DNA of 64,000 bases from Paulinella micropora (GCA_009731375.1 BJOX01000043.1:975037-1039036), one strand, 5' to 3'; shown: positions 21,855-33,849, numbered from the stretch's first letter. Notes: a model not told the origin generated them from the sequence alone. A program made the numbers and translations.

Positions 21855-22023
21855 TGTTACGATAGTACTGAGGATATTTAATAAACAGATAACTGAACGG
21901 TTACTAACGATATGAAAACTGAGGAATACCTAAAGTAGTGACTCCGTAATCTGCAGACCAAGGATTAACCGACAGACCGGAACGATCAGTATTGCCATTA
22001 TATACCGGGTGGGCCGGCATAAT
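21855..22023 (-). repeat. Right inverted repeat of the 10.5-22.0 kb element
   Basis: Reverse complement of 10521-10680. In minus sense it encodes the last residues of an open frame that continues to 22344, whereas the left copy has no matching upstream part. Confidence 0.9.
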
Positions 22024-22344
22024 CCCTTCTTCCCCCCCGAGCGCGCTCGCCAGTATGCGCGCGAGGAGTCGAACTGACGTCCCCGCCGACCAACCTCGGG
22101 ATAAAATGCCAATACGAACCTGAGTGACGGTTGACGTCGTACCCGTATTAACAATTAAACAAAATTGTAGGTCGGGCCAAACGCCAACACTTACATCATG
22201 TAAAATTTTGGTTAATTTCCCGTTATGCCCCCCGTCGCCTGTTGAATCGGTATCCGCCACCGCACGCCCGGAAAAAGCACCCCCCTCCGATGAGACCACA
22301 ACCTGCCCTTTTATCCACCATTCCTTGAAAGTTGTAACCTGCCC
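21904..22344 (-). CDS. Unrecognised open frame (about 146 codons) ending in the right inverted repeat
   Basis: Open from just after a TAG at 22347-22345 to TAG at 21904, with no early ATG, so it would be a C-terminal fragment or exon. It contains VTTFKEWWIKGQVVVSSEGG, DLQFCLIVNTGTTSTVTQVR and ends YGVTTLGIPQFSYR. The same C-terminal coding words occur in the left repeat (IPQSSYR-stop) and in a 29-bp copy at 35806. The Thr/Gly/Val-rich beta-like style could suit a capsid or adhesin domain, but I recognise no family. The changes between the two repeat copies alter amino acids, so selection on the protein is not supported. Confidence 0.3.
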   Translation of the reverse strand, partial: GQVTTFKEWWIKGQVVVSSEGGAFSGRAVADTDSTGDGGHNGKLTKILHDVSVGVWPDLQFCLIVNTGTTSTVTQVRIGILSRGWSAGTSVRLLARILASALGGEEGIMPAHPVYNGNTDRSGLSVNPWSADYGVTTLGIPQFSYR

Positions 22345-22519
22345 CTAACCACTCAACGTCCCCCCGACCTAGTGTCGGTCTATACTATCCTGGGCGGGTC
22401 TTCCCTTCCCGCTTCCGTGACTCCGTTGAACCCACCGATCCGATGCTTCTCCAGCCGTGCCGTCGTTCGATCGATATCCATATGTTGTTGCCGCTCCTCG
22501 TGCTCTGACGCAGACGCCG
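22345..22519. other. No gene recognised
   Basis: C-rich sequence left of the 40-bp minisatellite. Confidence 0.3.
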
Positions 22520-22705
22520 TCTGGGTCCCGCCGCATCCAACATGTGGAAGCCGCCCCCGTCTCGGTCACGCCGAATCCAACTTGTCGAAGTCACCCCCGT
22601 CTCGGCCACGCCGAATCCCACTTGTCGAAGCCGCCCCCGTCTCGGTCACGCCGAATCCCACTTGTTGAAGCCGCCCCCGTCTCGGTCACGCCGAATCCCA
22701 CCTTA
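22520..22705. repeat. 40-bp GC-rich minisatellite, about 4 copies
   Basis: Units starting GCCG(A/C)ATCC(C/A)ACTTG begin at 22530, 22570, 22610, 22650 and 22690 and share GCCCCCGTCTCGGTCAC. Period 40, not a multiple of 3, so it is not a peptide repeat. Confidence 0.95.
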
Positions 22706-23150
22706 ACTCGAACTGATACTTCTGGCTTTTAATAGCCTCATAATCCCTCTCGGTGCGCTGTAGTCCCGGTCGCCCAGCCCAGAGGTAACGTAGGCAAGGA
22801 AAGGCTCCCCCGGACCTTTGCTACCCCCACCAAGGCCCCTCCGGCTCTGAAACGCCATGCTTGAAACGAACCTGAGTGCTAATAACACGAATGATATACA
22901 CATCCCCCCTCTATTCATTACTCCATCCCTTCTCCCCCCCAAAAAGGTCCATGTCACCTTTTGATCCCCTTCGCAGCCCCCCCTGAATGATATTTTCACT
23001 CTGGTGCCCCCCCTTCACCCGAGTGTCAGAGTTGCCGCTTTTCCGTTGTCCCCTTTCTCTTTCTTTTCGTCATCTTTCTTCTTCATCTTTCTCATTCCTG
23101 TCCCACGCCCCCTCCCCTCTCGCTATTCTATCCTCCGACTATACCATCCA
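22706..23150. other. No gene recognised
   Basis: Pyrimidine-rich DNA. The word ACGAACCTGAGTG at about 22866 also occurs near 22115, suggesting shared repeat ancestry. Confidence 0.3.
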
Positions 23151-23942
23151 CCCCCCCCCCCCCCCCCCNNNNNNNNNNNNNNNNNNNNNNNNNNNNNNNN
23201 NNNNNNNNNNNNNNNNNNNNNNNNNNNNNNNNNNNNNNNNNNNNNNNNNNNNNNNNNNNNNNNNNNNNNNNNNNNNNNNNNNNNNNNNNNNNNNNNNNNN
23301 NNNNNNNNNNNNNNNNNNNNNNNNNNNNNNNNNNNNNNNNNNNNNNNNNNNNNNNNNNNNNNNNNNNNNNNNNNNNNNNNNNNNNNNNNNNNNNNNNNNN
23401 NNNNNNNNNNNNNNNNNNNNNNNNNNNNNNNNNNNNNNNNNNNNNNNNNNNNNNNNNNNNNNNNNNNNNNNNNNNNNNNNNNNNNNNNNNNNNNNNNNNN
23501 NNNNNNNNNNNNNNNNNNNNNNNNNNNNNNNNNNNNNNNNNNNNNNNNNNNNNNNNNNNNNNNNNNNNNNNNNNNNNNNNNNNNNNNNNNNNNNNNNNNN
23601 NNNNNNNNNNNNNNNNNNNNNNNNNNNNNNNNNNNNNNNNNNNNNNNNNNNNNNNNNNNNNNNNNNNNNNNNNNNNNNNNNNNNNNNNNNNNNNNNNNNN
23701 NNNNNNNNNNNNNNNNNNNNNNNNNNNNNNNNNNNNNNNNNNNNNNNNNNNNNNNNNNNNNNNNNNNNNNNNNNNNNNNNNNNNNNNNNNNNNNNNNNNN
23801 NNNNNNNNNNNNNNNNNNNNNNNNNNNNNNNNNNNNNNNNNNNNNNNNNNNNNNNNNNNNNNNNNNNNNNNNNNNNNNNNNNNNNNNNNNNNNNNNNNNN
23901 NNNNNNNNNNNNNNNNNNNNCCCCCCCCCCCCCCCCCCCCCC
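23151..23942. other. C homopolymers around an assembly gap (752 N)
   Basis: Poly-C on both sides of N 23169-23920. CTCGCTATTCTA-type words flank both ends (about 23119 and 24000), so part of the gap may be a tandem repeat. Confidence 0.95.
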
Positions 23943-25733
23943 GACTATCCTGTCCATCCTATGTACTATCCCTATTTGTTATCCCCTGTCTTCCTCCCCC
24001 TCGCTATTCTACCCCTCTCTATCTAAACTGGGTTAGTCAATATGCATTATTCCCCGTTCAACCCGTATGTCCCTTGTATCCGCGGGAATAAAAAGAATAT
24101 TAATATAATTAATATATAAAGTTCCATATCATCGCTCGTCACAGAGCGGAGAAAAATAAAGTCTTGTGTCAGTCCGCTTCCCCGTTTCCCCCATGAGCCT
24201 GTCAGGCATAAGACACTTATGTCATTCATTTCCCGATGAATCCGCTATGCCCAATATGTCAACTTGATATTTCCCCCATCACACCGTAAAGTCACCTGGT
24301 ATTATATATTCCTAGACCCGTAAGCCTGAAGGATATTCTAATCTTCCCCGTATTTGTCTGTATAACCCGCGTCGTCACAATGTGTACCTTGTCGGTATAA
24401 AATGCATGTCGCATGCCCGTCACCGTACCTGTGAATGTAAAAGTATACCGCTCCCCCTCCCTCATCTTCATTCATCTTCGAACTCAGACGTCAACTTTTT
24501 CATACATGTCAAACTTGTGACTTTTTTATATAGGTCAAAGTGATTTTTCATATAGGTTGAAGTTTTTGTATAAGTTGAAGTTTTTATCTTATAGGTTGAA
24601 AATTTTATAAAGTTTAAATTTTTTTAAAAGGCTAAAATGAATGTCGACAGTAGTAATAAATTAGACTGTCACACTTCAAACTGAAAGTCCGCAATTTAAC
24701 TGCTACATCCGTGCGCAAAATCAGGCTGCCACCGCATAGATTGAATTTTTGCGAAATGTGATCGCCGGTCACGTTAAATTGTGTACCATTGAACTACTTT
24801 GAATTCTGACGGGGCATTAATCTAAAATCTCACCGCTAACTTATGATCAGAAATCTGACTCTTAAGTAAAATTCGCTGGCTGAGTTTGACTCTTGAATGT
24901 ACTAGTGACCAAGTGGCAGTAATATCAATAATCATCACTCAGTGCATTTTGCCATTCAAGTTCAAAAAAAGTACTATTACTGCGGACAATCAAGAGGAAA
25001 AATCTTTATTGTTTTTTAATTAATACTCAAAATAAGAATTAGTGACAAGAATAAGAAATAGTCGTTAATTTTTTGAATTAATTTTCAAATTAAGAATTAA
25101 CAAATCAATGAGTCAGTCTCAGATTCTAGAGCCCCATTAATAAGCTGGAAAAGCAAGTTAAAAGAACTAGAAGAACCGTGACTGTAGTGTGGAAACTTAA
25201 AAAAAAAAAACGACTCATCACAAGCTTAACGAAAAAAGAGAGAGTCCAGACTATTGAATCGAACTCAGCAAGTGAACAAGGGACTAAGAATTCCAATATT
25301 AATATTAATATTAATAATATTTTTGTACTCAGGCAAGAGAAAAACTAAAAACATTCAATTGCTACGTGACTCGCCGACTGCACTATTATAATTGAAGATT
25401 AATATTACAATAATATGAACTTTCAATGAATATTACAACCAAATACGGTATTGTGTATATTAATATTGAGACTCGAGAGACTTATGCTAGCGCGGCGGCC
25501 ACCGCAACAGTTGATAGTAATTACATACAATACAAACACATCAAAATTGTTTTTGACTTCCGCAGCCGATTGAAAAAAAAAAAAAAAAAATCACTCATAG
25601 CAGGATTTGGACCTGCTTAAAAAACACAAGTGTCACTATGGCATGTGCAAGAGGTGAACCTGATCAAAGAAACTTTGATTTCTACATATTTACGGCATGC
25701 AGTGTTCGTACATGTTGGTCATTCTCTCTAGAG
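23943..25733. other. AT-rich non-coding DNA with degenerate TATAGGT repeats
   Basis: No coding frame. At about 24480-24620 a degenerate motif of roughly 20 bp (TATATAGGTCAAAGT-like, with several TATAGGTTGAA) recurs. The inverse form, ACTTTGACCTATA, occurs at about 10486. The rest is AT-rich with short TTAATATTAATATTAATA words near 25295. Confidence 0.5.
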
Positions 25734-26213
25734 TCACTTCCTCTGCAAAAGCATTCGCAATTCTTGCAAAAAAGATTCTCCGGTAACGTTTTGCTTGAGA
25801 TTGCTCTTGGTCCAATTGAATGCAAATTCGGCGGGATTGTACTCCGGAGAGTATTTGGGCAGATATACTAACTCTACACCAACAGCGGATAGAATTACTC
25901 GTAGTGCAGGAATAACCTTCTTGGCATGATGGATTCCAGCGTTATCGAGGATCAACCTGTCTCCCGCCAACAGATGCCCCGCATGAACAGCTCCGAGGAT
26001 GGCATCCGCAAAGTGGGTCGCCTTGTTGGTGCCTTGACGAATGGAGAGTAGGGCGCCACCTTTAGGGTGCGTGATCGAAGCTAAAAAGATAACTGAGTAG
26101 AAGGCATCGTTTTGTTCATGCAATGCGAGGTCGCCAAGCACGATGCGATCACCTGGCCTTGATTTGCAGCCCTTCTTCGCAATGAGATCTGCAGGATAGA
26201 AGGATACCATTAT
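25734..26213 (-). pseudogene. Tc1/mariner-type (DDE_3) transposase, C-terminal fragment
   Basis: Minus-strand frame containing RIVLGDLALHEQ, IRQGTNKATHFADAILGAVH, DRLILDNAGIHHAKK (second catalytic Asp) and YLPKYSPEYNPAEFAFNWTK (third catalytic Glu). Thirty-eight residues lie between the D and the E. It ends at a normal stop at 25734. The N-terminal DNA-binding domain and first Asp are missing: upstream the frame runs into CA/TGCA simple sequence. The family cuts and pastes DNA at TA sites. No terminal inverted repeat seen. Dead fragment. Confidence 0.85.
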
Positions 26214-26460
26214 GCACACACACACGCACACACGCACGCACGCACGCATGCATGCATGCATGCATGCATGATGGGAAGAGAACAATTTTCAAACACACAC
26301 ACACGCATGCATGAATGCATGATGGATGGATGGATGGATGGATGGATGGGTGGATGGATGGAATGGATGGATGGGATGGATGGATGGGATGGATGGATGT
26401 GATGGATGGATGGGAATTTTTATGTTAAGTATTAATATAACCACTTGTACATGTACAGAT
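26214..26460. repeat. (CA)n, (TGCA)n and (GGAT)n simple repeats
   Basis: Successive CACA, CGCA/TGCA and GATGGATG arrays, the last at 26324-26412. Confidence 0.9.
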
Positions 26461-26659
26461 TAATATCATCACCCATCCATTCATATTCCACTCATCCAAT
26501 CATCCAATCATCCATTCATCTATTCACTGTGCATGTGTGTACGCGTGTATGTATGACCGCGTTCGGAGTAAGCTGCCTCGTCAACAACCTTTCTGTGTCT
26601 CTGCGGCACCGATGGAATGTAATCCAAGTACTCATACATGCACTGAATGTTTTGGATGG

Positions 26660-27456
<797 letters not shown>

Positions 27457-27745
27457 TTAATAATTACTTTGTATAAATTTTGATTAATATTGAACAACAA
27501 CAACAACAGTGGAAATTGAAGGCCGTAGCCACACACCATCTTGCATTTTAAATACTTTGTTTAAGTTTTATTATTATTAAATACAACAACAACAACAACA
27601 TTATTAATATTAATTAGATTGCTCCTCAACTGTTGTATTTACTAAATTTTACAACAACAACAACAACAACAACAACAACTGTTACAACAACAACAACAAC
27701 AACAACATCATCATCAGCATCATCACATCATCAACATCACCAAGA
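27457..27745. repeat. (CAA)n arrays in AT-rich DNA
   Basis: CAA arrays at about 27495-27507, 27585-27600 and 27650-27705, with repeated ACTTTGTATAAATTTT-like spacers. The phrase CACACCATCTTGCA is shared with the preceding block near 27442. Confidence 0.8.
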
Positions 27746-27984
27746 ACAATAGAACAGAATAGAATTTGTTTAAAGGACTGACAGTGCCTAATTGGCACTA
27801 TGATCCCTGGGTAGAGGAAAAACTAGCACGTGCCGTTTCGTGAGGAAAAAAGCTTGTGACCAGACACAAGAAGAGAGACTAGCAAAATGGCTGCAGAGAA
27901 AACGACCGCCCACAGACCGAGAGAAAACTAGGGAAAGGAAAAAAGACAAAGAGAGAGGAGGAAAAAGGGGACAAAAAAGAAAAA

Positions 27985-28130
27985 AAAAATGTTTGTCGAA
28001 GTAGAGTACGAAGGAAAACTGAGAACCAGCCTAGAGAACTACTGGCTAAAACTCACTCTGCCTGAATTGAAGACGAAACGGTCGTGGCCCGGCCTGGCTC
28101 AACACCACAGCTGGGAGCTGCCAGTGTTGT
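27985..28130 (+). repeat. Terminal direct repeat of DIRS-type element, copy 1
   Basis: Shares CGAAGTAGA, AGAACTACTGGCT, GACGAAACGGTCGTGG and CCCGGCCTGGCTCAACACCA with 35602-35722 in the same orientation. Confidence 0.85.
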
Positions 28131-28427
28131 GCAGGCGGCCGGCCCGGACCGGAGACTGCACTGACGAAATGCGACTGGCTGGCGGAAGACCGGTCGGGCC
28201 TCGCGGCCCATCCCGGCCGGACCACTTTAATGATGTTTGGCTGCTAACGACCGCCATACTGGCAGTTGAAACGAGCCGCCACATCCTCGAGGTCAGCCTC
28301 AGACCACGCGATGGCTCGTTCAACAGGCCAGCCGCCAAACATCTCCTCCTGCCAGCCTAGTCCTCGCCTAACCCGCCCCTGCACCCCACCTAACGCACCT
28401 AACACAGCCTGCGCAGCGCGCACAGCG
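28131..28427. other. GC-rich region beside the recombinase end
   Basis: Contains CCGGCCCGGACCGG-like inverted words and CCTAACGCACCTAACACAGC-type repeats. No gene. It may be part of the DIRS 3' region. Confidence 0.35.
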
Positions 28428-29600
28428 TCATCGGTAATACGTACATATATATAACTGGTAGGAGAGACTCTTCCATCTACCTATATGGCGGATAGTATCG
28501 GGGCTTATACCTAGCATAGCTAGAGACGTAGCGTCACCAATGTGCAAGCTATGCGAAGCGTAAAGAGAGTCATCCAAACCTGCGCCACGAACAAGCGCCG
28601 GCAACGAGGACTGGAGCCAGCTGTAAGTAAGCGGTTTACCTCTATCATCCTGAAGAAGAGAGGCGAGAGGGGACTGATCAACCGCCAACGCCCAGACAGC
28701 TTCGAGAGCGACGACAGGGCATGAAAGAGATCCGTTCCGGAAACCCGAAGGGTGCAGCCGGCTCTACACCAATCCGACTTAGATGTGTCGATGACGATGT
28801 CTACCCATCTGGGGGGAGAAAGGGAGTCCCACAGAATGTGTCGCCGACGGAGCGGAGAGGAGGCGGACTGAGACTTAGCGACTAGTTCCCCCGACCTAAG
28901 AAGTGCGTAGATTCCTACGCAAACTGCTGCCCGAAGCATAGCGATGCCCCGCTCAGAGTGCAAGTGGGCCGCCTCCGCCCGCACTGCAAGAAGCCAAAAC
29001 ATCTAACAGTCTGCATGCGAGAGGAATGGTGATGTGCAATCTGCTTCTAGTGGCTCTGGCGCGGAGCCTCTTGAGAGCACGCTTAGCCCGAGCGACTCTA
29101 GGACACGAAAAGGCACTGACGTCTACCTCCAAATCGACACAGAGACTTCTGACACAGGATAGATAAGATAAGAGCGACGTAGCTGCCGCACCGGGAACGC
29201 TGCTGTCAGTGCGGTGAACATCCTGCCTCTGACGACCTCTAGCAATAAGGAACAAGAAAGCCATGAAGAAAAAAAGAAGCGGAGGCGACGGAGGGAAATC
29301 CAGGTCATGAAGACAGTAAAAAGTTAAGAAACTCAGATAATACCTCACACCCGTCATATACGTGTTCGTAGAAGAGTCTGCAATCCCGAACGAAATCAGA
29401 GCCGTAGCGACAGGAAGAAGCTGATGGGCACGCCTGCCCACCTCTGTCTCACGCAACATGGCCGCAATCAACCCGTCCAGGCGGCGAACTATACACACCG
29501 GACCAAGAAAAACTATCAGTGCCACAGGATGGAAAAGAAGACGAGGAGAGGCTAAACTGCTTCCTAGTGAGAAAGGGGAACGTCAGGCCTGCGACGCAAG
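28428..29600 (-). pseudogene. DIRS tyrosine recombinase (integrase), frameshifted
   Basis: Three frames chained. The core-binding domain has SSTNTYMTGVRYYLSFLTFY (about 29370). The catalytic domain has VGIYALLRSGELVAKS (first Arg, about 28905) and VIDTSKSDWCRAGCTLRVSG (Lys). The end has YASHSLHIGDATSLAMLG, IRHIGRWKS and nucleophile YQLYI (about 28450). The expected H-x-x-R box reads H-S-L-H: the second catalytic Arg is His (CAC where CGC would be expected). With the frameshifts this copy is inactive. The enzyme would integrate the circular cDNA. Confidence 0.85.
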
Positions 29601-30610
29601 AGATGCTCAACGTGCCACGGAGTCCACACCCCGTGCTAACCCCAACCACCGCAGCAGCAAGCGGACCGGTTGCCCGCGTGGTCAGCTAAAGATGCCAGAG
29701 AGCATGGCAGCAGATGAATAGTTGACGGAGCGGCTGCCACAAAGGTCTGAAGCCGAAGAATGGCATCACGCACCGCCGCCGGAAGAAGCCTCTGCGCGAT
29801 GGTAGGCCGCGCTGAAGGCAGAGACATCAAAAATGCATGCACGATCTGCTGATCTGGCAACATGTCTAAAAAAACAGCCAACAGGGAACGACACTTCCCC
29901 AAGAACTTCTCCAACCCCTTCCTAGACGGCACCCGCATGGTCGAATCGCAGGAACGCATAAAGCATTCTCTCCTGCGAGCAGGCAGCGAGAGGAGAGAAA
30001 ACTCTAGCTCTGTCGAAATACGGAAACTCCAGCCGATGAACTCCATCTCCTCGGCAGGACCTAGAAGCTTGGAGGCCTTCAGGGGAAAATCATAACGTTC
30101 GGCCACGAAAACGCAGAGATCAAGGACGACGCAGCCTCTGCCTCCGTCGCGGCGAACGCAAGCAGGAAGTCATCAACCCAGCGCAAAACGGACACCCAAC
30201 CGGGAAGCCACAGCCTTAATGACGCTTCGAGAATAAAACCGCAACGCTCCCAGATGCCTGGAGACACACGCGCCCCGAAAGTGAGCCTCAATGGTTCCGC
30301 CCACCTCTCGGCCCAATGAAGAACGCAAAGAGGCCAGTCCTGTGGGCGAATAGGGATTTGCCGAAACGCAGCTTCGACATCGAACTTGATCAACCAAGCG
30401 CGCTTGCCTGCCGTGTCACCACGAGCAGCGGAGTGAGCGAGATAAATCGTGTTACAAACACGCGGCCACGACGGGAATGTACAGAGGTGCAGAGCCGCCG
30501 TTGAGGCTGCCCTCACCCCCAGCGGAAGAGTCTACGATGATGCGCAAGTCTGACCCGCAGTCCTTGGCAACCGTGCCCAAAGGGGGCGACCGGAACGAAG
30601 AGAAAAGAGG
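29600..30610 (-). pseudogene. DIRS reverse transcriptase-RNase H, frameshifted
   Basis: Begins near 30590 with RSPPLGTVAKDCGSDLRIIV, a DIRS-style RT start. It continues with WLIKFDVEAAFRQIPI (about 30385), RLTFGARVSPGIWERC and catalytic LRWVDDFLLAF (about 30170), where the box is V-D-D. A second frame from 30106 carries MEFIGWSFRIST and the helical RNase H-linked region to about 29640. Confidence 0.85.
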
Positions 30611-31367
30611 GGAAGAAAACTAATCAGAGCCAACCTTTCGCAATCTCGCTGTCAAGCGGAGATTGCACGAATGCATGCTGACAGGTGGCAGACGAATTAT
30701 AGCTGGGCACAATGAGAGTGCGATCACGATCGCCGTTTAAGCAAAGATTGGCACCATAAACCAAGCCATCAACCGCTAAGTCAAGAAAGAGGGGATCGAT
30801 ACAGCACCAAAGGTCCGCTAGAATAGCTTCGATCTGTGCCGCCCTCGCAGCAGGAAGGGGAAAAAAACAGGCAAACCAGTTGCACTGAGAACCTGCAGTC
30901 TGTCTGGCCCACCTTGAACTGGCTCGCCTGACCAACGCAAGCCGAACGACGACACGAGCTCAGAGGAAACGATAGCAATTGCAACCTCTGCACGCCTGAC
31001 GTCTGGAGCTAATCGCGCAAGAGATAAGAAAGCCAGCCTGTCTTGCTCCGGAAGAATAGATAAGAAAATGGACCTACACTCGTCAGAAACAGAAGCGAGG
31101 GAGCGATGGCCACTGTCGGAACTACGACCCGCTCTCCACTGCGAAAAACACAAGCGTTGCAAGGAAGAAAGTCTAATACCGCAACGTCTTCTAGAAGGCA
31201 ACTCGAGAAGACAATGTGAAGGGGCACGACCAGGCCAAAAGGAAAAACCAACGAAGGGAACAGCCGAAGGGAAAAGAAGACGAGAAGCAGGAGAATAGAC
31301 TAAAGGGCGAGAAGACACAATCGGAGGAGGAGGAGAGGAAATAATCGCTCGATGACAGCCAACCGCT
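30611..31367 (-). other. Linker between DIRS gag and RT
   Basis: Pro/Ser/Ala-rich minus-strand frames of coding character (for example LPEQDRLAFLSLARLAPDVR). Probably the N-terminal extension of the DIRS polyprotein. Frame not continuous. Confidence 0.4.
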
Positions 31368-32680
31368 CTACCTGCGATCGGAGCTGCTGGAGCTGCGGCC
31401 GGCTGAGCTGGCGCTGCAGCCTGCGAAACCGTGATCGCCGCTGCCGCACGTAACGCATGCGTGCTTGACGTGGGACACGACACCCTTGGACGATTTGTAA
31501 TCGTGCGAGCCGTTAGGGGCGACAGGCTGGCAGTCTGCCCCGAGAGCCCCGCATGAGCCTTTATTGAAAGCTGCGCACAGGCGCTTGCTGATGACTGATT
31601 CGAAGACATCTCTCGGGAGGAGTTCCCGCTTCCCAGTAGGTAAGTCGCGCCTAACGCGCTTGCTACTGCGATCGAAACATGAAACCAGACGCGGGGTGGC
31701 AAACTGCCCCCCCTGCCGCCGCGCCTTCGCCGCCACTAACGAAGTGCAAGCATTGATTGTGAGGGTTGCGAATGCCTGGGGAAAACGGCCTGTCTCGCCG
31801 AAGGCTGGCGGACCGCGACCAACTGCTGCCGCCGCCCGAGCCTCTTCCAGATAAGCGGCAACAGCCGACGCCGGGAAGCCCGATGCCATCCAACAAACTA
31901 GACGGTCACGAGTCTTGGCAAAGAGAGGAGCAACGGATGGGCCGAACACGCCAGCCATCCTGCCCTCATAGCATACCCAAGCATCCCAAAGATGGGTCCA
32001 CGAGGAGATGAACTTTGGAGCAGAGCTTGAAGCAACTCTCTCCGCCACCCCACCAACCTAGCCCTCGGCCTGATAACGAGCAAAGGACGCTAAAGGAGCG
32101 GCGTGAGGGCGCATCGGGCGATCCCGAGGGCGGGGGGGAGGTCGAAAAGAAGCAACTGCCTGTCCATAGGCAGGGTTGCCACGTAAGCGGCACACTTCGT
32201 GCGCGACACCTCACTCGCGGATGCAGCCACCAACGACGACAGAATGGGGCTCGCACCCGAAAGATCTGGGGCTAACGATAGCGATGCAGCCCAGGATCCT
32301 GCTGCACGCTACCACCCAGAGCCGCAGAAGCTGCAGAACCCAGGCTACCACCCAAACTCTGGGCCGCTGCAGCCGCATGAGCAGCCTGTGCTGCCGAGAC
32401 AAACTGGGAAGGAAACACTCCACTTCCCCCTTGAGGAAAAGCACCCAGACCTGGGCGGCCATGAAGTGAAGCAAGATGCTGCAAAGGATGAAACTGTTGA
32501 AGCTGAGGCGGGCCCCCAGGCAACAGCGATGCGGAAGGAACAAATGCGGCGCTACGATCCTGGCTGCCCCTCCCCGCCTCACCGGCGTCATCATCACCGG
32601 AGCAGCACACCTGATCCAGGCCAGCCCTCGCGCCACGTCCGACTCAACCACCGAACCTACAGCGTCACGACGCTGCTGAA
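31368..32680 (-). pseudogene. DIRS Gag-like protein with zinc knuckle
   Basis: The N-terminal low-complexity part (32650-32272: GGPPQLQQFHPLQHLASLHG, AAQAAHAAAAAQSLGG) ends at an in-frame TAG. The core from about 32048 has FISSWTHLWDAWVCYEGRMA. It then has RLCAAFNKGSCGALGADC and CVTCGSGDHGFAGC, a perfect C-x2-C-x4-H-x4-C knuckle, at about 31420, followed by a Ser-rich end. The combination of an FNKGSC segment with a CCHC knuckle is typical of DIRS Gags. Confidence 0.75.
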
Positions 32681-32729
32681 AAAAAAAAAAAAAAATCACA
32701 CACACACACACACTCACACACACACACAC

Positions 32730-33044
32730 AAGGAGCAACGCCTCACCTGCGAAGATGTCCCCACACAAATATTCAGAGAAAAAACCACCACCTGCCGCGT
32801 CTGCGGCATACAACTGAGCCCCTGCCAAACCATGGTGAGTGACATTAAAAAAAAAAGTTAAAAAGAAAAAAAAAACCAAACGAGGAGAGCGACTGCCCCC
32901 CCAGCTCGCCTCCCAAATAATCCACGTGGGAAGAAAACCCAGTAAGACCCCGCCCTGAGACAAAGAAAAGAAATAAATTCAAGGAAAGAGAAATAGAGCA
33001 AGGAAGACAGAGGGAGAGAAAGAGAGAGAGAGAGATAGAGAGAT

Positions 33045-33077
<33 letters not shown>
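32730..33077 (-). repeat. Tandem copy 1 of DIRS 5' region
   Basis: From GGAGCAACGCCTCACCTGCG through CCACGTGGGAAGAAAACCCA to a (GA)n run. Closely resembles 33850-34280 in the same orientation and is separated from it by the N gap. Includes ACCACCTGCCGCGTCTGCGG in both copies. Confidence 0.88.
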
Positions 33078-33793
33078 NNNNNNNNNNNNNNNNNNNNNNN
33101 NNNNNNNNNNNNNNNNNNNNNNNNNNNNNNNNNNNNNNNNNNNNNNNNNNNNNNNNNNNNNNNNNNNNNNNNNNNNNNNNNNNNNNNNNNNNNNNNNNNN
33201 NNNNNNNNNNNNNNNNNNNNNNNNNNNNNNNNNNNNNNNNNNNNNNNNNNNNNNNNNNNNNNNNNNNNNNNNNNNNNNNNNNNNNNNNNNNNNNNNNNNN
33301 NNNNNNNNNNNNNNNNNNNNNNNNNNNNNNNNNNNNNNNNNNNNNNNNNNNNNNNNNNNNNNNNNNNNNNNNNNNNNNNNNNNNNNNNNNNNNNNNNNNN
33401 NNNNNNNNNNNNNNNNNNNNNNNNNNNNNNNNNNNNNNNNNNNNNNNNNNNNNNNNNNNNNNNNNNNNNNNNNNNNNNNNNNNNNNNNNNNNNNNNNNNN
33501 NNNNNNNNNNNNNNNNNNNNNNNNNNNNNNNNNNNNNNNNNNNNNNNNNNNNNNNNNNNNNNNNNNNNNNNNNNNNNNNNNNNNNNNNNNNNNNNNNNNN
33601 NNNNNNNNNNNNNNNNNNNNNNNNNNNNNNNNNNNNNNNNNNNNNNNNNNNNNNNNNNNNNNNNNNNNNNNNNNNNNNNNNNNNNNNNNNNNNNNNNNNN
33701 NNNNNNNNNNNNNNNNNNNNNNNNNNNNNNNNNNNNNNNNNNNNNNNNNNNNNNNNNNNNNNNNNNNNNNNNNNNNNNNNNNNNNNNNNNNNN
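33078..33793. other. Assembly gap (716 N)
   Basis: Flanked by (GA)n on the left and poly-A then (CA)n on the right. Confidence 1.
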
Positions 33794-33843
<50 letters not shown>

Positions 33844-33849
33844 CACACA

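Noticed and set aside
10521-22023. DNA transposon (TIR type) carrying cargo
   Set aside because: Between the inverted repeats only retroelement genes are seen (Gag-like, protease, RT, RNase H) and no transposase. A DNA transposon is therefore less likely, though a MITE-like origin of the repeats is not excluded.
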